DNA from: Aotearoamyces nothofagi
Lineage: Eukaryota; Ascomycota; Leotiomycetes; Leotiales; Tympanidaceae
Direction: 5' to 3'
Length of the DNA stretch: 64,000 nucleotides
Assembly (NCBI GenBank): GCA_015345905.1
Contig: JADDTR010000009.1
Location: 791,768-855,767 of the forward strand
In this document: one piece after another, positions 1 to 12,561 of the stretch
How the letters are laid out: each line of letters opens with the position of its first letter
Numbering within the stretch: the stretch's first letter is position 1
Program-made: the position numbers and the translations under genes
The notes under the pieces: generated by a model
Databases searched by the model: none
Told to the model about the DNA's origin: nothing
The model's input: only the letters and a program-made list of their open reading frames with translations

Positions 1-690
1 GCGAGGTGTCAGGAGGTAGCTATAAGCATAAGTAGCTATACGGAGCGGCAATGCATTAGTCAATCTAATAACTCAATAAAGCATATCTCTAGATTCTTTC
101 AATGCTAGGCGGGGTTGTGTGATGCTCGCAGTGACAATGCGGACGACGGGTCCAAATAAGAAGCTCCGCCTCTGTCCCGATCAGGCGCCAAACCACTTCA
201 GGAGTGATAATGCGACAGAACAAATCATCGCCATGTGTTATCTGCTCCGTCCATCTTTTCAATGGGTTGTCTCACAAGGCCATTCTTTTTGTTCTTTAGA
301 GCTCCTTTTCCCTTGCAATCCATCCGGGACCTTTACCCAAAGAGCCTGCAACTTGCATGCCGTCCACTCGTGGATAGCGAGTTGAGCTCCTCTGCCGCCG
401 TATCAATTGCAAGAGCTGCACTATGATGCACATGGCATAATTCGCGGACCTCGATAAGACTTCAACACTATCTCTATCGCACATGTGCTTCAGGTTCGGT
501 CTAGCGCCGAGCGTCTAGTATGTGGGGAGGGCGCGATAGGCAGTTGTAGTATAGAACGGATTTAGCACAGACGCGATTGCGTCGATATCTGACGACCCAG
601 ATCTACCTGAAGACAACATTATTTATTCAGATAAAGGATCGTGGCCTTGATTGAAACAAACTATCCAGAACAGCATTAACAGATACCATC
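1..690. other. Intergenic, upstream of GST gene
   Basis: No coding frame with homology or splice-consistent structure was seen here; the short open frames have no recognisable motif. It presumably holds the promoter and 5' leader of the glutathione transferase gene starting at 691. No clear repeat was seen. Confidence 0.5.
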
Positions 691-1508
691 ATGGGTTCTG
701 TTGAGCCCCAATTCACGCTCTATAGCCATGTCACTTGCCCAAACGCCTTCAAGGTCGCTCATGTACTCTCTCTGCTTCATCTCACATACAGACGTAAGCA
801 AAGAGGCTGTCTCACTTGATTGATTCTGACCTTGCACGGAAGCGATTTACATAGATATTGGACCACAGAAACGAGCGTGCAAGGAGCCTTGGTTCACCAA
901 GCTCAATCCCAACGGTCGCGCGCCTCTTCTCATCGATCACGCCCAAGGTGATCATGTCGTATGGGAGAGCGGCGCCATCCTCCTCTACCTCGTGTCTTTG
1001 TATGACAAAGGCCACAGCCTTTATCCCGCCGATGTGTTCGGCCAGAGCCAGGTCAACCAGTGGCTCATGCTCCAAGTGAGTGGCCAGGGACCGAGTATCG
1101 GCCAGGCATTCTGGTTCGGGTACTGGCACAAGGAAGTCTGCATGAGCTCCTACAATCGATACGTCGACGAGACGAAACGGATCTTGGGCGTCTTGGAAGG
1201 CGAACTGCGGAGCAAGCAGTGGCTCGTCAACGAGAAGATGTCGATTGCGGATATATCGTTCCTGGCGTGGTATGAGGAAGCATATCTCGTTGATTGCGAT
1301 ATCGAGGCAGATTATCCGCGAGTGCACGCTTGGCTGGAGAAGATGAAGGCGATACCCGAGGTCGTTCAGGGAAGCGTGGGGAGGGAGATGATAAAACCGG
1401 AGAAGATTTGGGTGCGATATACAGAAGAGGAGCTGGCTGCTAGGGTAAGATATCCGCCTTGTTCTTATATGGTACATGATTCTAACTCGATCACAGAAGC
1501 TTGGTTGA
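691..1508 (+). CDS. Glutathione S-transferase (Ure2/GstA-like)
   Basis: Exons 691-793, 855-1444 and 1497-1508 give a 234-residue protein, the usual length for a soluble GST. The N-terminal thioredoxin-like fold is seen as LYSHVTCPNAFKVAHVL followed by the glutathione-contact element ESGAILLYL near residue 70. The C-terminal helical half includes QSQVNQWLMLQVSGQGP and the capping region MSIADISFLAW, both typical of fungal Ure2-like/theta-type transferases. Intron 1 is 61 bp with branch-like CTGAC. Intron 2 is 52 bp with CTAAC and joins the frame to a tiny last exon ending ELAARKLG. Without splicing, the second frame would run on to 1672 with unrelated residues, so the short terminal exon is preferred. 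The family conjugates glutathione to electrophiles in the cytosol; the substrate is not predictable. Confidence 0.9.
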
Positions 1509-2140
1509 AAACGGGTATCAAGGAAACAGATGATGCGTTTCTTATTGACTGGCGTCCAGCGAAGCCTATCACTCTTTATTGTTATATAGGCCAAAATCTC
1601 CATTGCGTAGAAGAAGATCAAGAGAGCATGTCGGGGAGCTATATGTTAGACTCGTATGATTACACATCTTGAAAGTGAAATCAGACTCGACTTGGATTTC
1701 CTCGTCAGTTGCTAATTTGCCATATAATTGAGATCTAGATGCGATTCTCTAATCAAACTATCAGTAGCAATTATTCCCACGAATGCGCCAGCAGATATAC
1801 CGAATAATTATAGGCGTTGAAATATAAGTAGACCCGAAAATTGAGTTGCTATGATGAATACGGCATAAAAGTGCGCTTATGTCATGGAGCTTACTCATGT
1901 GCCCGAAGAGGCAGTATTCCAGCACAACTGGGCGCTTTCTTAAAGTACGTTTCCGTTATCTCAAGACCCACAATACCGGCCGCCTTGAAAGTATAATAGA
2001 GCCCGCCGCGAGTCATCCCACAGACTTTCCTATTAACCCTTCCTCTGACGTGAAGACTCTCTTTCAACCTTCGTCGTGATTCTAAATCATTCATCGCTCT
2101 TGATGGTCTTATCATCGCTGCAATTAAAGCACCAGCAGCC
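1509..2140. other. Intergenic between GST and hydrolase genes
   Basis: About 630 bp holding the GST 3' region and the promoter of the downstream hydrolase. The open frames here, including one antisense to the hydrolase start, lack motifs and are not called. Confidence 0.5.
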
Positions 2141-2937
2141 ATGGCAAGCACTGCTGCCGGATTCGTCAATGCTGAGCCGTATAAATGGCCTCACAATGCG
2201 CCGATCGATCCAGCAACAACAGCTCTGGTGATCATCGACATGCAGAATGACTGTGAGTTCTTCTCAGTCGCCTACGATTGATATTGCGCTCTCCCCTCGT
2301 CGTTTCCGACACGTGCTGAACCCGGTCACGTGCAGTCTGTAGCGAGGGCGGATACATGACGCACCAGGGGATAGACATCACACCGACCCGGACCATCATC
2401 CCGCGGATAAGGAAGCTTCTGGACGCATTCAGAGAGTCCGAGCTCGCCGTCTATCACACGAGAGAGGGCCATCGCCCCGACCTGTCCACGCTCTCCAGCC
2501 GCGAGAACTTCCGCAGCAGGGTCGAGACCGGGGTCGGGTTCGGCGACGCGGGCCCCATGGGTCGTCTCTTGGTCCGGGGCGAGCCCGGCCACGACATCAT
2601 CCCGGAGCTCTGCCCCGTCCCTGGCGAGCCGGTCGTAGACAAGCCCGGCCGGAGCGCGTTCCGGCACACTGATTTCAAGCTCCTCCTGGATAATAGGGGG
2701 GTCCGGAATCTGGTCATCTGCGGCGTCACGACGGATGTCTGCGTCTCGAGTACGATGCGCGATGCGAATGATCAGGGACTCGATTGCTTGCTTGTTTCGG
2801 ATGCCTGTGCTGCGAGTGAGAATGCTCTGCATCTGGCCGCTGTGGCAATGGTTCGGACTGAGGGAGGTATTTTCGGCGCAACGGCTACGACTGAGGATGT
2901 ATTGGCAGCAATTCAGTCGAGATTAAGTTCAAAATAA
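2141..2937 (+). CDS. Isochorismatase-family cysteine hydrolase (RutB-like)
   Basis: Exons 2141-2252 and 2336-2937 encode 237 residues. The 83-bp intron splits the codon of the conserved motif and restores VIIDMQNDFCSEGGYM, the first catalytic-Asp block of the family. The catalytic Lys lies in VVDKPGRSAF and the nucleophilic Cys in GVTTDVCVSSTMRDA, so the Asp-Lys-Cys triad is complete. Overall spacing is closest to the RutB/ureidoacrylate-hydrolase type, but N-carbamoylsarcosine amidase or nicotinamidase-like activities cannot be excluded. The protein is probably cytosolic; no signal peptide or membrane segment is seen. It is convergent with the ceramidase gene on the opposite strand, with a 316-bp gap. 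Confidence 0.88.
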
Positions 2938-3253
2938 GGAAGTGGTCTAAGCAGACCCCAGTTCGGGGCTTGCAAGTCAAAATACAGTCGAAAATGGACA
3001 TGGTGTTAGCTAGCGTCTCGGGTACTAGAGTCTCAGGGATATATCTGCGAGCCGTTCGGTTTTGTGATGCTCTGGTATCAATACTAAGCCATATATGAGT
3101 CTTGACTTTAGCTAAAAAGAAAATAGACAGCAGGCAAGTAGTCATTTGAGTCTTTCATGTCCCCTGAACACTGCGCGTTACAAATTTCCCATTTATATCA
3201 AATCCTTTCTAGGTTCTCCAATACCTTTCCAGTTACGAGATAAAAGAACCGGT

Positions 3254-4237
3254 TCATTCCTTATGAATTGAGCTCTTGGGAACAGCAACATTCTTCGCCT
3301 CAGCCGCCGCCCTTAATTTCTCTACAAGAGTAATATAGGAGAACGCAGCGATAGCAGTAAATATATGCCACCAGCCATGCAGCTCTAGGAGTAAACCTAA
3401 TGGAATTCCAATCCGATGTCTCATACGGATAAGTGACGAACAAAATATATGATCGATTTGCCAGAGGGTATATCCAACAACAGATGCAACTAATTGCAGT
3501 TAGTAAGCATCAATTTGTGATTACGAGGCTAGATCAGGGAGCAGCGGCGAGGAAATATCGGATTCATACCAATTCCCACAATCGCCAAGTCCATATTCTT
3601 CCGCCGTATCAGTGGATCTTTCGTAGCACTATTGGACCGATATATCGACAACGCGCATACGGCACAGAGGATAATCGCAAATGATAGCTCAAGCGTGAGC
3701 TGTTCATCAAGCTTTATATGCAAAAGAAAGGCCCCAGTTACCACGAGAGTGATAAGTGTTCCGATTGCGGTATTGAACCGGACGCTCCGGTCAATAGTAA
3801 CGAGGCGGTAAAGAGCAACGGACGCACCAAGCAGCATGGAAGCGTTGTCTCCAAACTGCATCCATTTCTTGAGACTTGCGTGGAATGCCCCAGAAGCAAT
3901 TCCGACGAAACTTAGTGCTGCGTATGGAAGCCACGAGCCTCTGTTCCGCGGGTTATTTTGATACCCATGATAGGCGAGGATGACTTGGGAATGTCAGCTG
4001 ACAACTCGCCACAATAGGAAGGGCGACTTACCATATGCTACGTTGGTCAAGGTGTTGATGAATTCGGCGATGTATGAAGTGATGATGTAGTCCTCTTCAC
4101 AGAAACTTTAAAAGATGATTGTTAGTGGACCGCTATTCCCCACAGCGGCAGCTAGGTAGGACTGCTGACTTTGCAACCGATGTCTTTGCACCCCAATACG
4201 CGTCATGCTGTCTATAACTCAATATAAATCGCTCCAT
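3254..4237 (-). CDS. Alkaline ceramidase (ACER/Ypc1 family)
   Basis: Exons on the minus strand are 4237-4170, 4105-4032, 3983-3570 and 3489-3254, giving 263 residues. The assembled protein starts MERFILSYRQHDAYWG and has CEEDYIITSYIAEFINTLTN, FHASLKKWMQFGD and a late LELHGWWHIFT. These correspond to the family's conserved blocks. The His of FHA and the two His of HGWWH match the three zinc ligands known for the human enzyme, and the Asp of FGD matches the catalytic Asp. Several hydrophobic segments fit the seven-helix fold in ER/Golgi membranes. The family hydrolyses (dihydro)ceramide to a sphingoid base and fatty acid. Where family members usually have DE after the Gln, this one reads GDN, a mild deviation. 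The first donor is GTCAGC, weaker than the others. Confidence 0.87.
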
Positions 4238-5237
4238 CCTGACAATAATAAAGCTCGAGACTGTTCCGTCTCCCTTTAACAAACAAGGATATGTTCCTCT
4301 AGAACCTTTGAGGTTGCCAGATTCCGGAGTGGTCCAATTGCCTGATTAAATCTCCTTAAGCAGCAAACTTCCGTATCTACCTTGCTGAAGGGAGCCGTTG
4401 CCTATCCCAGACTGTCCAGTATTCTTCGCTTTCCTTGAAGCAAAAGAAAAGATGGCACAAGGAGGCTGGCTGAGCATTTATAGCATCTCGCGTCACTGCA
4501 ACATGCAATGTTGTTGTCAGCAGCCGGGGATGAATACGAACCGGCGAATCACAATTTCTCCGGTGGGGCGTGCGAGGCCCGATTGAACGGAGCCTCGGCG
4601 CAGAACGTGACTACGAATTCGCGATTGTATTTCCCAAAATACAACGAGAGGGTTTGATGCGGTATATTTCGAAAAGAAATATGGCCAGGTCGATATTGAT
4701 ATAGTGAGCAAATCCATTACTCAAATGGTATTGAGAGCTTAATAAATTAAACAGGCTGCGAAAAAAAAATCGGTTCCGAGTCTCAAAGTAAATAGTTATT
4801 TTCATATTTTGTTTAATCTAATTTAATTTTTATTTAACATTTGATAAGAATAACTGATGATTATATATCATTAAATAACAATTATTCTAATTATTGGTAC
4901 TACGTTGTTTGGTATAGGAAGGATTCCTACATCTCTAAGTACTTCTTATTAGCTTAAGATGTTTCGACGTTACCCCGCCCTTAATTTCTGATGCATGCTA
5001 GATGTCGACCAACCTGTATCTGGTAGATACATACACCATCCATACGGCACCAGCACATTCATGTGGGCATAATTCGAGATGCACTACTAACAACCAGAAT
5101 TGTATTAGTATTTATTTTAGTCAAGATAATACACGCTACAAGTACTCTCTTCGACCAACCTAATGCTAATATATACATCCTTAAGATAAGTGGAAGTTTT
5201 CAGTCAGTTGCTAGTGCGCAGCTTCGGGACTAACCAT
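4238..5237. other. Intergenic, partly AT-rich
   Basis: This 1-kb gap between two minus-strand genes contains the ceramidase promoter and an AT-rich stretch around 4740-4920. Short open frames have no motifs. No repeat or RNA gene was recognised. Confidence 0.45.
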
Positions 5238-6105
5238 CTAACCGCAGCAAACAGAAGCCTCCTCCTTCAGACCACTATATATAAATCTCATTAGCCGTTC
5301 ATACTCCGTCATTGAACGGTACGTACCAAATATCAACACTCTCCCAGCTAAAGGCAAAAGCCCCAAGCCAAGCGCCAATGATGATGCAAATAATAATATA
5401 CCCATTGTAATACATCGCGAGCAGCATGACAAAATATGCGACCGCGAACTGGACCATGTGGATAGTCGAGCGAACAGCCTGCTGGAAAAGATTCGGCCTA
5501 AACGCCGGCAGTGGCTTTATTGTCTCCCTTGTACTTGTATAAGTACTATCGATAGTAGCCTTCTCGGTAGTGGTCGACGGCGACGACGAGTCGGAGCTCG
5601 ATGTTGACGCTATCGTCTCATGGCGTTGGTATTGGTGTAAGATATGGCCGTCGTATTCTTTGCCTAAGCGGCGGAGGAATTCGAGAGACATTACTAACAG
5701 AATGATACCGATGCAGGAGCCGGCAAACATGCTGGATGACCTGATATGCCACGACTTCGAGATAAAGCCTAGTATAGATCAGTGCTTGTATCATTATGGT
5801 TTGTACAGAAAATGAAAAGATTATGTCAATTATCGGTGGCAGGGTTCTAGTCAATTGAACCGAGTGTCCCCTTGCTTTTGTCCGTCACCTTCCGTAGGTC
5901 TAGGACTGAGGGGATGCTCACATGCGTCAATTGTATACCAGTTCCATAACATCTGTGGGTTATCAGCAATTGTCATAGGGATTTGGGAAATAACTCTTAC
6001 AGAAACCATGCAGCTGCTGTCGCCTGACATATCCGTGTGGATGCTCGCTACTGAGGTTGCTGCTACCGCTGCAGCAGATGTGGCTGTCGCAGTTCCCATA
6101 TCCAT
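5238..6105 (-). CDS. Ctr-family copper transporter (SLC31)
   Basis: Exons 6105-6001, 5952-5922, 5768-5327 and 5274-5238 join to 204 residues. The N-terminus carries Met motifs (MDMG, DMSGD) expected to bind copper outside the membrane. MLWNWYTIDAC then leads into the first membrane helix, with FISKSWHIRSSSMFAG after it. A low-complexity Ser/Thr loop follows. The second helix has the diagnostic MxxxM motif (MLLAM) and the third the GxxxG motif (GAWLG). The last small exon adds a C-terminal CC-Gly tail, typical for copper hand-off in this family. The 153-bp second intron is longer than others here, and the final donor GTACGT leads to a 52-bp intron. The transporter acts as a trimer importing Cu(I) at the plasma or vacuolar membrane; which one is not shown. 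Confidence 0.88.
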
Positions 6106-7831
6106 CTTTGGTAGTAGAATGGAAAATTAGGGTTCTGAAAGAATCAACGTAGTTGATAATCAAGTATTAAATAGATCCGATCTGCAACCATTAGATCAAA
6201 GGGAATAAAGGACAAAGCACAAATATTAATATTTTGTCCAGTGGCGACGGAAATGACCAAAATCTAGGACAAAGGAATGTCCTAATTGAAGCCATCGAAG
6301 CCCCATCAAAGTTCATCGTATTTGAATTCACATTGGAGATATGCGATTGGTGAATATTAGAGACGTTCTGACCATGTTTTGGTAACGCGCTCGTTTTGAC
6401 ATATTTAGGGAAGAATAACAGACCAACTCCCTTGGCTGCAGATCTTATCGTAGATGGATTTCTCAACAAAGGATTTCTAACACGAAAATCGTGTCCTCAG
6501 GATTGAAGAAGTATTGCTATTATATTGAACGCTAATAACAAAAAGTGTATAATGACATCACTTGGAATCCTCGGTGGAAATGGACGAGTTACCTACCTGG
6601 CGGTGTAGCTTCGCGAGGCATCGCAGCCGAGAAATGTCGATAAAGACTAGTCACGATTGAAATACCCTTTTGAATCCCGTGGAATTGATTAAAATGTAGA
6701 CGCAGTAGCATCTGCTTTAAGCTGTGTTGGAAAATTTCCTGACCTGTGACAGTGTTGACGTATAGTGCTCTTAGACAGTAACGGTGTCCCGTCACGTGGC
6801 TGTCAAACTCCAAAGAACAACAACAGGGCCTGTCACCTCTCTACCGATGATTGGAGACAGAAGCAACAGCCATATATGAGCGATTCTCTGCAGAATGGCA
6901 ATCAGATGCTCCTGCAGAAGCATATCGCATCGTCTCGCTCGGAGCAAGGCACACAGAAATATAGTGTACAAAGCCTCATCGTATGCTGGACAACAGTTGA
7001 AGACGCAAGTGAGGAATGCAGCCGACGTCCGGTGGGAAAACAATACACGATCCAAACCTGACAATGCCCCAGACAAAAATTACCTTATATCTAGAGATAT
7101 ATGTGTGCTGTATGTACGATAATATACCATCCGACACATCCGACACACCCGACCACCCCTGTGTCCCGTCCTTGGAAGTGGGCCGCTGTGGCTCTGGAGG
7201 TGCAGGATCTGATAAGCCGGAACCTTGTCCGCGCTGGCCAGTGCAGTGTCGGAATGGCGAGACGAGATTCCCTCGCTCTGTCCCTTCCACACGGCGCCGT
7301 GTCTTGCTGGGGGTGGTTCAGGAATAGCGCACGGGAAAGCGGGGAATTCGGTGGATGCGGCAATTGTGGTTGGATGGGCGAGGTTTTCCTTGCCGTCCCT
7401 AGCTTATCAGATCAGCGGCAAAATCTTATCAGATAGCTTCTAGATAGCATCGGACACGGCAGGACGGGCCCTGGTAGCCGCGCGTGAATTCTTTTTGCTC
7501 TTTTTATATGAACCAGGGCCTTGAACCGACTGCGCCCCTGAGATCTCCGCATGCACAGGCTTGGCTTCTGCTCCGGAAGCGGAGTGCATCGTAGAACACG
7601 GTTGATGCTGGGCTGCGGTCCAATTGCGCTGCATGATTCCAGACGTAGCACCACAACACTAGCCTTGAACCCACTTCACAGACATGGTGGGGTGGGGCTG
7701 CTGAACGACCCTATATTCTGCCCGACTCCCCCGTAGTTTAAAATGACTCTCAGGCCCCCGTTACCTTTGCCATCCTCATCCTCCTCTCCGTCTTCATCTC
7801 TGCTCCTGTCACTACCTGGCGACAGTTCAAA
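6106..7831. other. Divergent intergenic region
   Basis: About 1.7 kb separates the copper transporter (-) from the FAD oxidoreductase (+). Several overlapping open frames exist on both strands between 6760 and 7740, but none has motifs or splice-consistent extension. A short ACAxxCCGAC repetition is present around 7131-7160. Promoters of both flanking genes must lie here. Confidence 0.45.
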
Positions 7832-9341
7832 ATGGCCACTTCGGTTGGTACGTACCGACTCCGCCTCCTGGCGAGCAAGGCCCCCAATCTAACATGCACA
7901 GTCCAAAATAGAGTCTTGGTGATTGGCGGATCATATGCAGGCCTCGGTGCAGTGATCAACCTCCTCGATCTCGCTCACGGCAGGCCACAACGACCCAGCC
8001 ACGTTCCCTTGCCAGCAGTACCAGAGAAGCCCTTACGGCAGCCTTTACAGATCACCCTTGTAGACGAGCGTGATGGCTTCTGTACGTCTTTTACTCTCCA
8101 AACTCCACTGAGACTAACAAGTATCAACAGATCACCTAATAGGATCCCCACTCGCGCTCGCATCCCAAGAATATACCTCGAAAGCCTGGACGAAATTCAC
8201 CGATCTCCCTGCGCTACAACATCCTAGTGTACGAATCCAGCAAGGCTCTATCCAAAATATTGACCCATCCACGAAAGTAGCGTCGATAAAAGATGGTGTT
8301 ACAGGGAAGGAATCGAACCATAGCTATGATTATCTGATTGCCTGTTCTGGCCTACGGAGGCAATGGCCTGTGGTTCCTCAGTCACTGTCGAGAGAGGAAT
8401 ACCTTGTTGAAGCTCAAGCACACATTGATGAAGTGAAGGGAGCAACTGAAGGCGTTGTGGTTGTTGGTGGAGGTAGGGTGCATTTCCCTCGCCGTTTACG
8501 TCAGACCGCTGACCTTGCCTAGGCGCTGTGGGTGTTGAAATGGCAGCTGAGCTGAAGCTTGTGTATCCACATCTTCCTGTAACGCTGATCCACTCTCGAT
8601 CACACTTGTTATCCGCTGAACCACTCCCAAATGACTTCAAAGATGAGGCACTGTCTCTCTTGCTCGAAACAGGGGTTGAAGTGATTCTTAACGAGCGAGT
8701 TATCGAGACGACACCGGATGAGGATGTAAATGGCAACGGAAACCCAGCATCAACCATTAATCTTCAGAGTGGCAAGACAATGCGAGCTGGAAAGATCATA
8801 TGGGCAATTTCGAGAAGTATCCCAAGTACGAACTACCTCCCTTCAGATATATTAAACGAGGAAGGCCTCGTAAAGATCACGTCACGGTAAGCCACCTGCC
8901 TTCAGGCAACTTCCAGGCATCAATTAACAACTCCAGACTTACATTCCCACACGATTCTCCCAACGCGGCCTGTCATTTCGTGGCCGGCGATGCCGTAGCA
9001 TGGTCAGGAATTAAACGCTGCGGTGGAGCAATGTCAATGGGTCATCTAGCAGCTGTCAACGTTCATCAACATATGCTAGCTCAAGAAACCGGAGATGCTC
9101 CTGAGTTTGCAAGCTATCCTGAGGTACCGCCAATGCTGGCATTGGCTGTTGGAAGGAAGGCCGTAGGGTATCACCCTGCGACTGGTATCAAGGCCGGTGT
9201 AGAACAGATGCAGAATTTCTTTGAGGAGGATCTTGGGTTGAATAGTAAGTACTGAAGTATCCCTCAGTTGTTCGATGTGACACTGACGTGTTAGTTTGCT
9301 GGAATTGTATGCGCTTGGCGAACAGCGAATATAAGGCATAA
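7832..9341 (+). CDS. AIF/FSP1-like FAD-dependent NAD(P)H oxidoreductase
   Basis: Six exons (7832-7847, 7902-8081, 8131-8472, 8523-8886, 8937-9244, 9295-9341) give 418 residues. The first Rossmann motif is VLVIGGSYAGLGAV for FAD. The second, VVVVGGGAVGVEMAAEL for NAD(P)H, is rebuilt exactly across intron 3. The C-terminal FAD-contact block is GDAVAWSGIKRCGGAM. The end reads DLGLNICWNCMRLANSEYKA after the last intron. Five introns of 49-54 bp all have GT/AG ends, most with a CTAAC/CTGAC-like site. Intron 1 (54 bp) could also be read through in frame. The family includes AMID/AIF2 and FSP1-type quinone reductases; localisation cannot be decided from sequence. Confidence 0.88.
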
Positions 9342-9592
9342 GGGCTTTTGGAGCTTTTGGAGTTTAATGATTATCGAGCCAATGAACTGGTCATTCTCGT
9401 TCGATATTATGACCTTGTACGTTCTGGATTTCTATCAGAGACCACGTAACCACGCTGTTCTTGGATATATGCAAGAACTTGTATCAATTTGGGGAAGTCA
9501 AGGCCGCATCTGGTCGAGGGATCACATAGATGAATAGAAGCACATGCATCAAAGGCAACACACGAAGACCATGTAGACGGGGGAAAATAACA

Positions 9593-9652
9593 ATCAAAGT
9601 ACCACTCTAATCATCAAAGTACCACTCTAATCATCAAAGTACCACTCTAATC
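9593..9652. repeat. Three tandem 20-bp repeats
   Basis: The unit ATCAAAGTACCACTCTAATC is present three times head to tail without mismatch, about 250 bp beyond the stop codon of the FAD oxidoreductase. Confidence 0.9.
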
Positions 9653-11719
9653 CAGTTGAGGATGAGGCTAGACAGACTGCTTTCTTCTAGGCACATTCAG
9701 TCTTATTATTAGCGTATGGACATCCTTCTGTCTTCCAGAGGCCAGAGGTCGTCCTTTGGGAATGGGATATCACGTTTGATAAGAGCGTCGAGACAAAAGA
9801 TTCCAGCAAGCCGGAGATTCGCGATGCTGATGTAATCCGAAGAGACGCTTGATGACGAGACACTTTATCAAAGACACATGGCTATGGCCTGAACGAGCTC
9901 CTATGTATGTCCATCAGTGTAAGGTATATATTTGTTGCCTATTTTAAGCTATGAAATCTCAGGGTACCCAATCAAAAAGAGAAGGTAGAAGGAAAGTCAT
10001 TAATCATTATGAGTCCCAACATTCAAAGCGTAAAATGAAATCCACCTGCGTCTGCGTAAGGAAAAGACGACACTCATTGCAAACCCATCGACATCCAGCA
10101 TGTGGCATGAAATCCATTTCTGTTGATAGTTCAAGGAATGAATAACAGTGACAGAAGAAAAGAAAAAGTATGACAGAGTTCAATCGGTGGCTCGCTGAGC
10201 CCATTCCATCGAGACACAGGGTGCAGACGGCATTCTTTGAATCACCTTCCCGGCTCCTCGAAGCCCTGGTAAAATAGCATGTTTACGAGGCTTGCTATCA
10301 CGTTCCAAAGAGAGGATTGCCATACGGACCAAGAAGTCTATTATCTATACGAGTGCTTGGATGTCAAGCCTAGATGTGCAACGGAGGTGAACGAAGTTAA
10401 AAACCCTTAAGGGTGCATCATCCACTGATCCTGACGTCCCTGCTTACACTGCGCTTCCTTGCAGAACAGTGGGAGAAGAGCGCCCATGACGACTGTCGCA
10501 GCTTGGCCTCGCATTAAAGAGTTCCTATTAAATCGACCTCAGCTCTATACCTGCAGACATCTCCATACGCCTCGTGATCCTCTGTGTATATAACACCAAC
10601 GTGGAATAAGAACAAAGCTCGAAGCCTACACAGTTGGCCTCGCGTACCATGGCTAGCCCCGAGACCACAGCGCTGCAATACCGATGTGTGAGAGGCCTCG
10701 GCTTTCAAGCAGTGCCGAGGTAGGGTCGCCGTCGCACTGGACACTGCGAGCTCTTGGTGGTGGTGGGCAAAGGGAAGGGGATATAAAGACTGATTCTTGA
10801 AGCATTCCCAGAAACAAGACTCGCTGGCTGTCGAGGTGTTCCCACTCTGGGAGCACTTCTGACCTGAGCCCCTCCAAGCCGCTTTGCTACCCGGCACCAT
10901 GACATCACTGCAACAGCAGCTTGTTGGATTTTGCAGGCCTTGCAGGCCTTGCAGCCTTGCGTCTCAGGCCACGGTAGGGAGGTGCGGAGGTGCGTACGTA
11001 GCTGTAGGGGTAACTTAGGGTCTCCCGAGCATAAATGCATGGCCCGTGCACGCACCGTACGGTACCTCTTTCGCGACAGTCCGACTTCTCCTCCTGCTTG
11101 TCGTCCTGCTCGCTGTCCTGTTGCACCCGATGCCGCCCCGACAAAGAGGCCGCAGGGACGTGCAGCTGCTGTCTACTCGATTATCGCGTCGCATTCGGGT
11201 CCTTCACGAACATCAGAACACGCCGCAGTGGCAGAGCAGAGAGCCGTCGTTGACGCCGGTGGGCTGGCATGTTAAATCGGTAGCGCGCGTGCACGGACCA
11301 TGCGTCCCTTCTTTCCCGCGCTACTGCGGCCTTCTAGAACACCGATGACGCCGGTGGCCGATTTCCGATTGGCATGCCGCACGTGCTAGTTCGGTTACAT
11401 ATAAATCCCGGCCACCACCGGCCACCACCGGCCACCACACCGAAAGGGGTGTTTTTCCTGAGAGTTGCAGAGACTTTATGGGGAAAACACATATATTGTA
11501 GATTTGTTGCCCATTACCGACGTCAGCAGTTCCCCGGGCCGGCGAATTCGCTGCCAAGCCGCCGCAGTCGTGCAGAGTAGGTTCGATCAGAACAGCAGTA
11601 TAAGTACAGCCAGCTATGCCGCTTCATGCGTCTCCTCTCAAACTCAACCGCTGCTCTATATTCTTTTCTATTCTCCTTGCTTCACCGGTCTGAAGCCGTT
11701 CCGTTCTTTTCCTCTCAGA
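9653..11719. other. Gene-poor intergenic region
   Basis: About 2 kb without a supportable gene, becoming GC-rich beyond 10.4 kb. Overlapping open frames on both strands reflect base composition and lack motifs. The right end holds the promoter of the CAP-protein gene, including ATATAAAT at about 11398. Confidence 0.45.
11409..11438. repeat. 10-bp tandem repeat in CAP-gene promoter
   Basis: CGGCCACCAC is repeated three times directly after the ATATAAAT box, about 280 bp before the CAP-protein start codon. A regulatory role is possible but not shown. Confidence 0.75.
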
Positions 11720-12561
11720 ATGCGTTACGCTCCTTTAATTATCGCTGCCTTTGCAGCACTGGCAGCTGCTGCCCCTGCCCCTCAAGGACTGAAATTTGGC
11801 CCTTACAAATTCCGTAGGGCAGACGGCGTGAGCGGGTCGAGCTCTACAACGTCTGTTTCATCAGCTGCCACATCCGCTGCCTCATCCACCTATTCCGGCA
11901 TTGCTCTCGAGCAGCACAATGTGCACCGCGCCAACCACTCCGCAGCTGACTTGACCTACAATACCGAACTCGCCGGCTATGCAGCCACCTTGGCCGCAAC
12001 TTGTGTATTCGCGCATAGCATGTACGTCAACCCCAAGTTATTACGATGGCCCAGCTTACTGATTTTCTTCGGTATATAGAACTGGCGACTACGGACAAAA
12101 CATCGCTGCTGCCACGGGTGGATTGAGTGCAGATTCTGCTCTGGCCGCAGCCATCACCAACGGCTGGTACAATGCGGAGGTCAACAACTTCGATGGCCTC
12201 TATGGCGAAGCCTCTCCGTCGCTTGCAAACTTTGACAACTGGGGCCACTTCTCCCAGGTCGTCTGGATGGCTACTACCTCTGTTGGATGTGCAACTCAGC
12301 TCTGTGCTAGCGGTACTATTTTCACTGGTTATGAGAGCTACTTTACTGTTTGCAACTATAGTCCTAGTGGTAAGTGTCTCTCTACCTACTTCTCTACCCA
12401 TCTGGATCCATTTCACTCCTGTACTTGAGAGCTAAGGAGGCCTGTTCCGTATCATCGGTGTGCAGAATATGTAAAGCTAACTTAACGCAATAGGAAACTA
12501 TGACGGCGAATACGCCGACAACGTCAAGGAGAGTTTGGGTCTGGCCACCGTTTCCGCATAG
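11720..12561 (+). CDS. Secreted CAP/SCP (PR-1-like) protein
   Basis: Exons 11720-12021, 12080-12369 and 12494-12561 encode 219 residues. A signal peptide is seen as MRYAPLIIAAFAALAAAAPA, followed by a Ser/Thr/Ala-rich linker. The CAP domain begins with EQHNVHRANHSAADLTYN. It contains GHFSQVVWMATTSVGCA (CAP1 signature) and FTVCNYSPSGNY (CAP2 signature), the latter completed only after removing the 124-bp second intron. Paired Cys residues fit disulfides in an extracellular protein. Fungal PR-1-like proteins bind sterols and can act in virulence or sterol export; which applies here is unknown. The in-frame region upstream of 11720 lacks features, so this ATG is preferred. Confidence 0.9.

Noticed and set aside
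812-1621. 269-codon minus-strand frame
   Set aside because: Antisense shadow of the GST gene, whose motifs and splice sites are clear on the plus strand.
1445-1672. Unspliced extension of the GST frame to 1672
   Set aside because: A good 52-bp intron with CTAAC branch site gives a conserved-looking short terminus; the extension has no family similarity.
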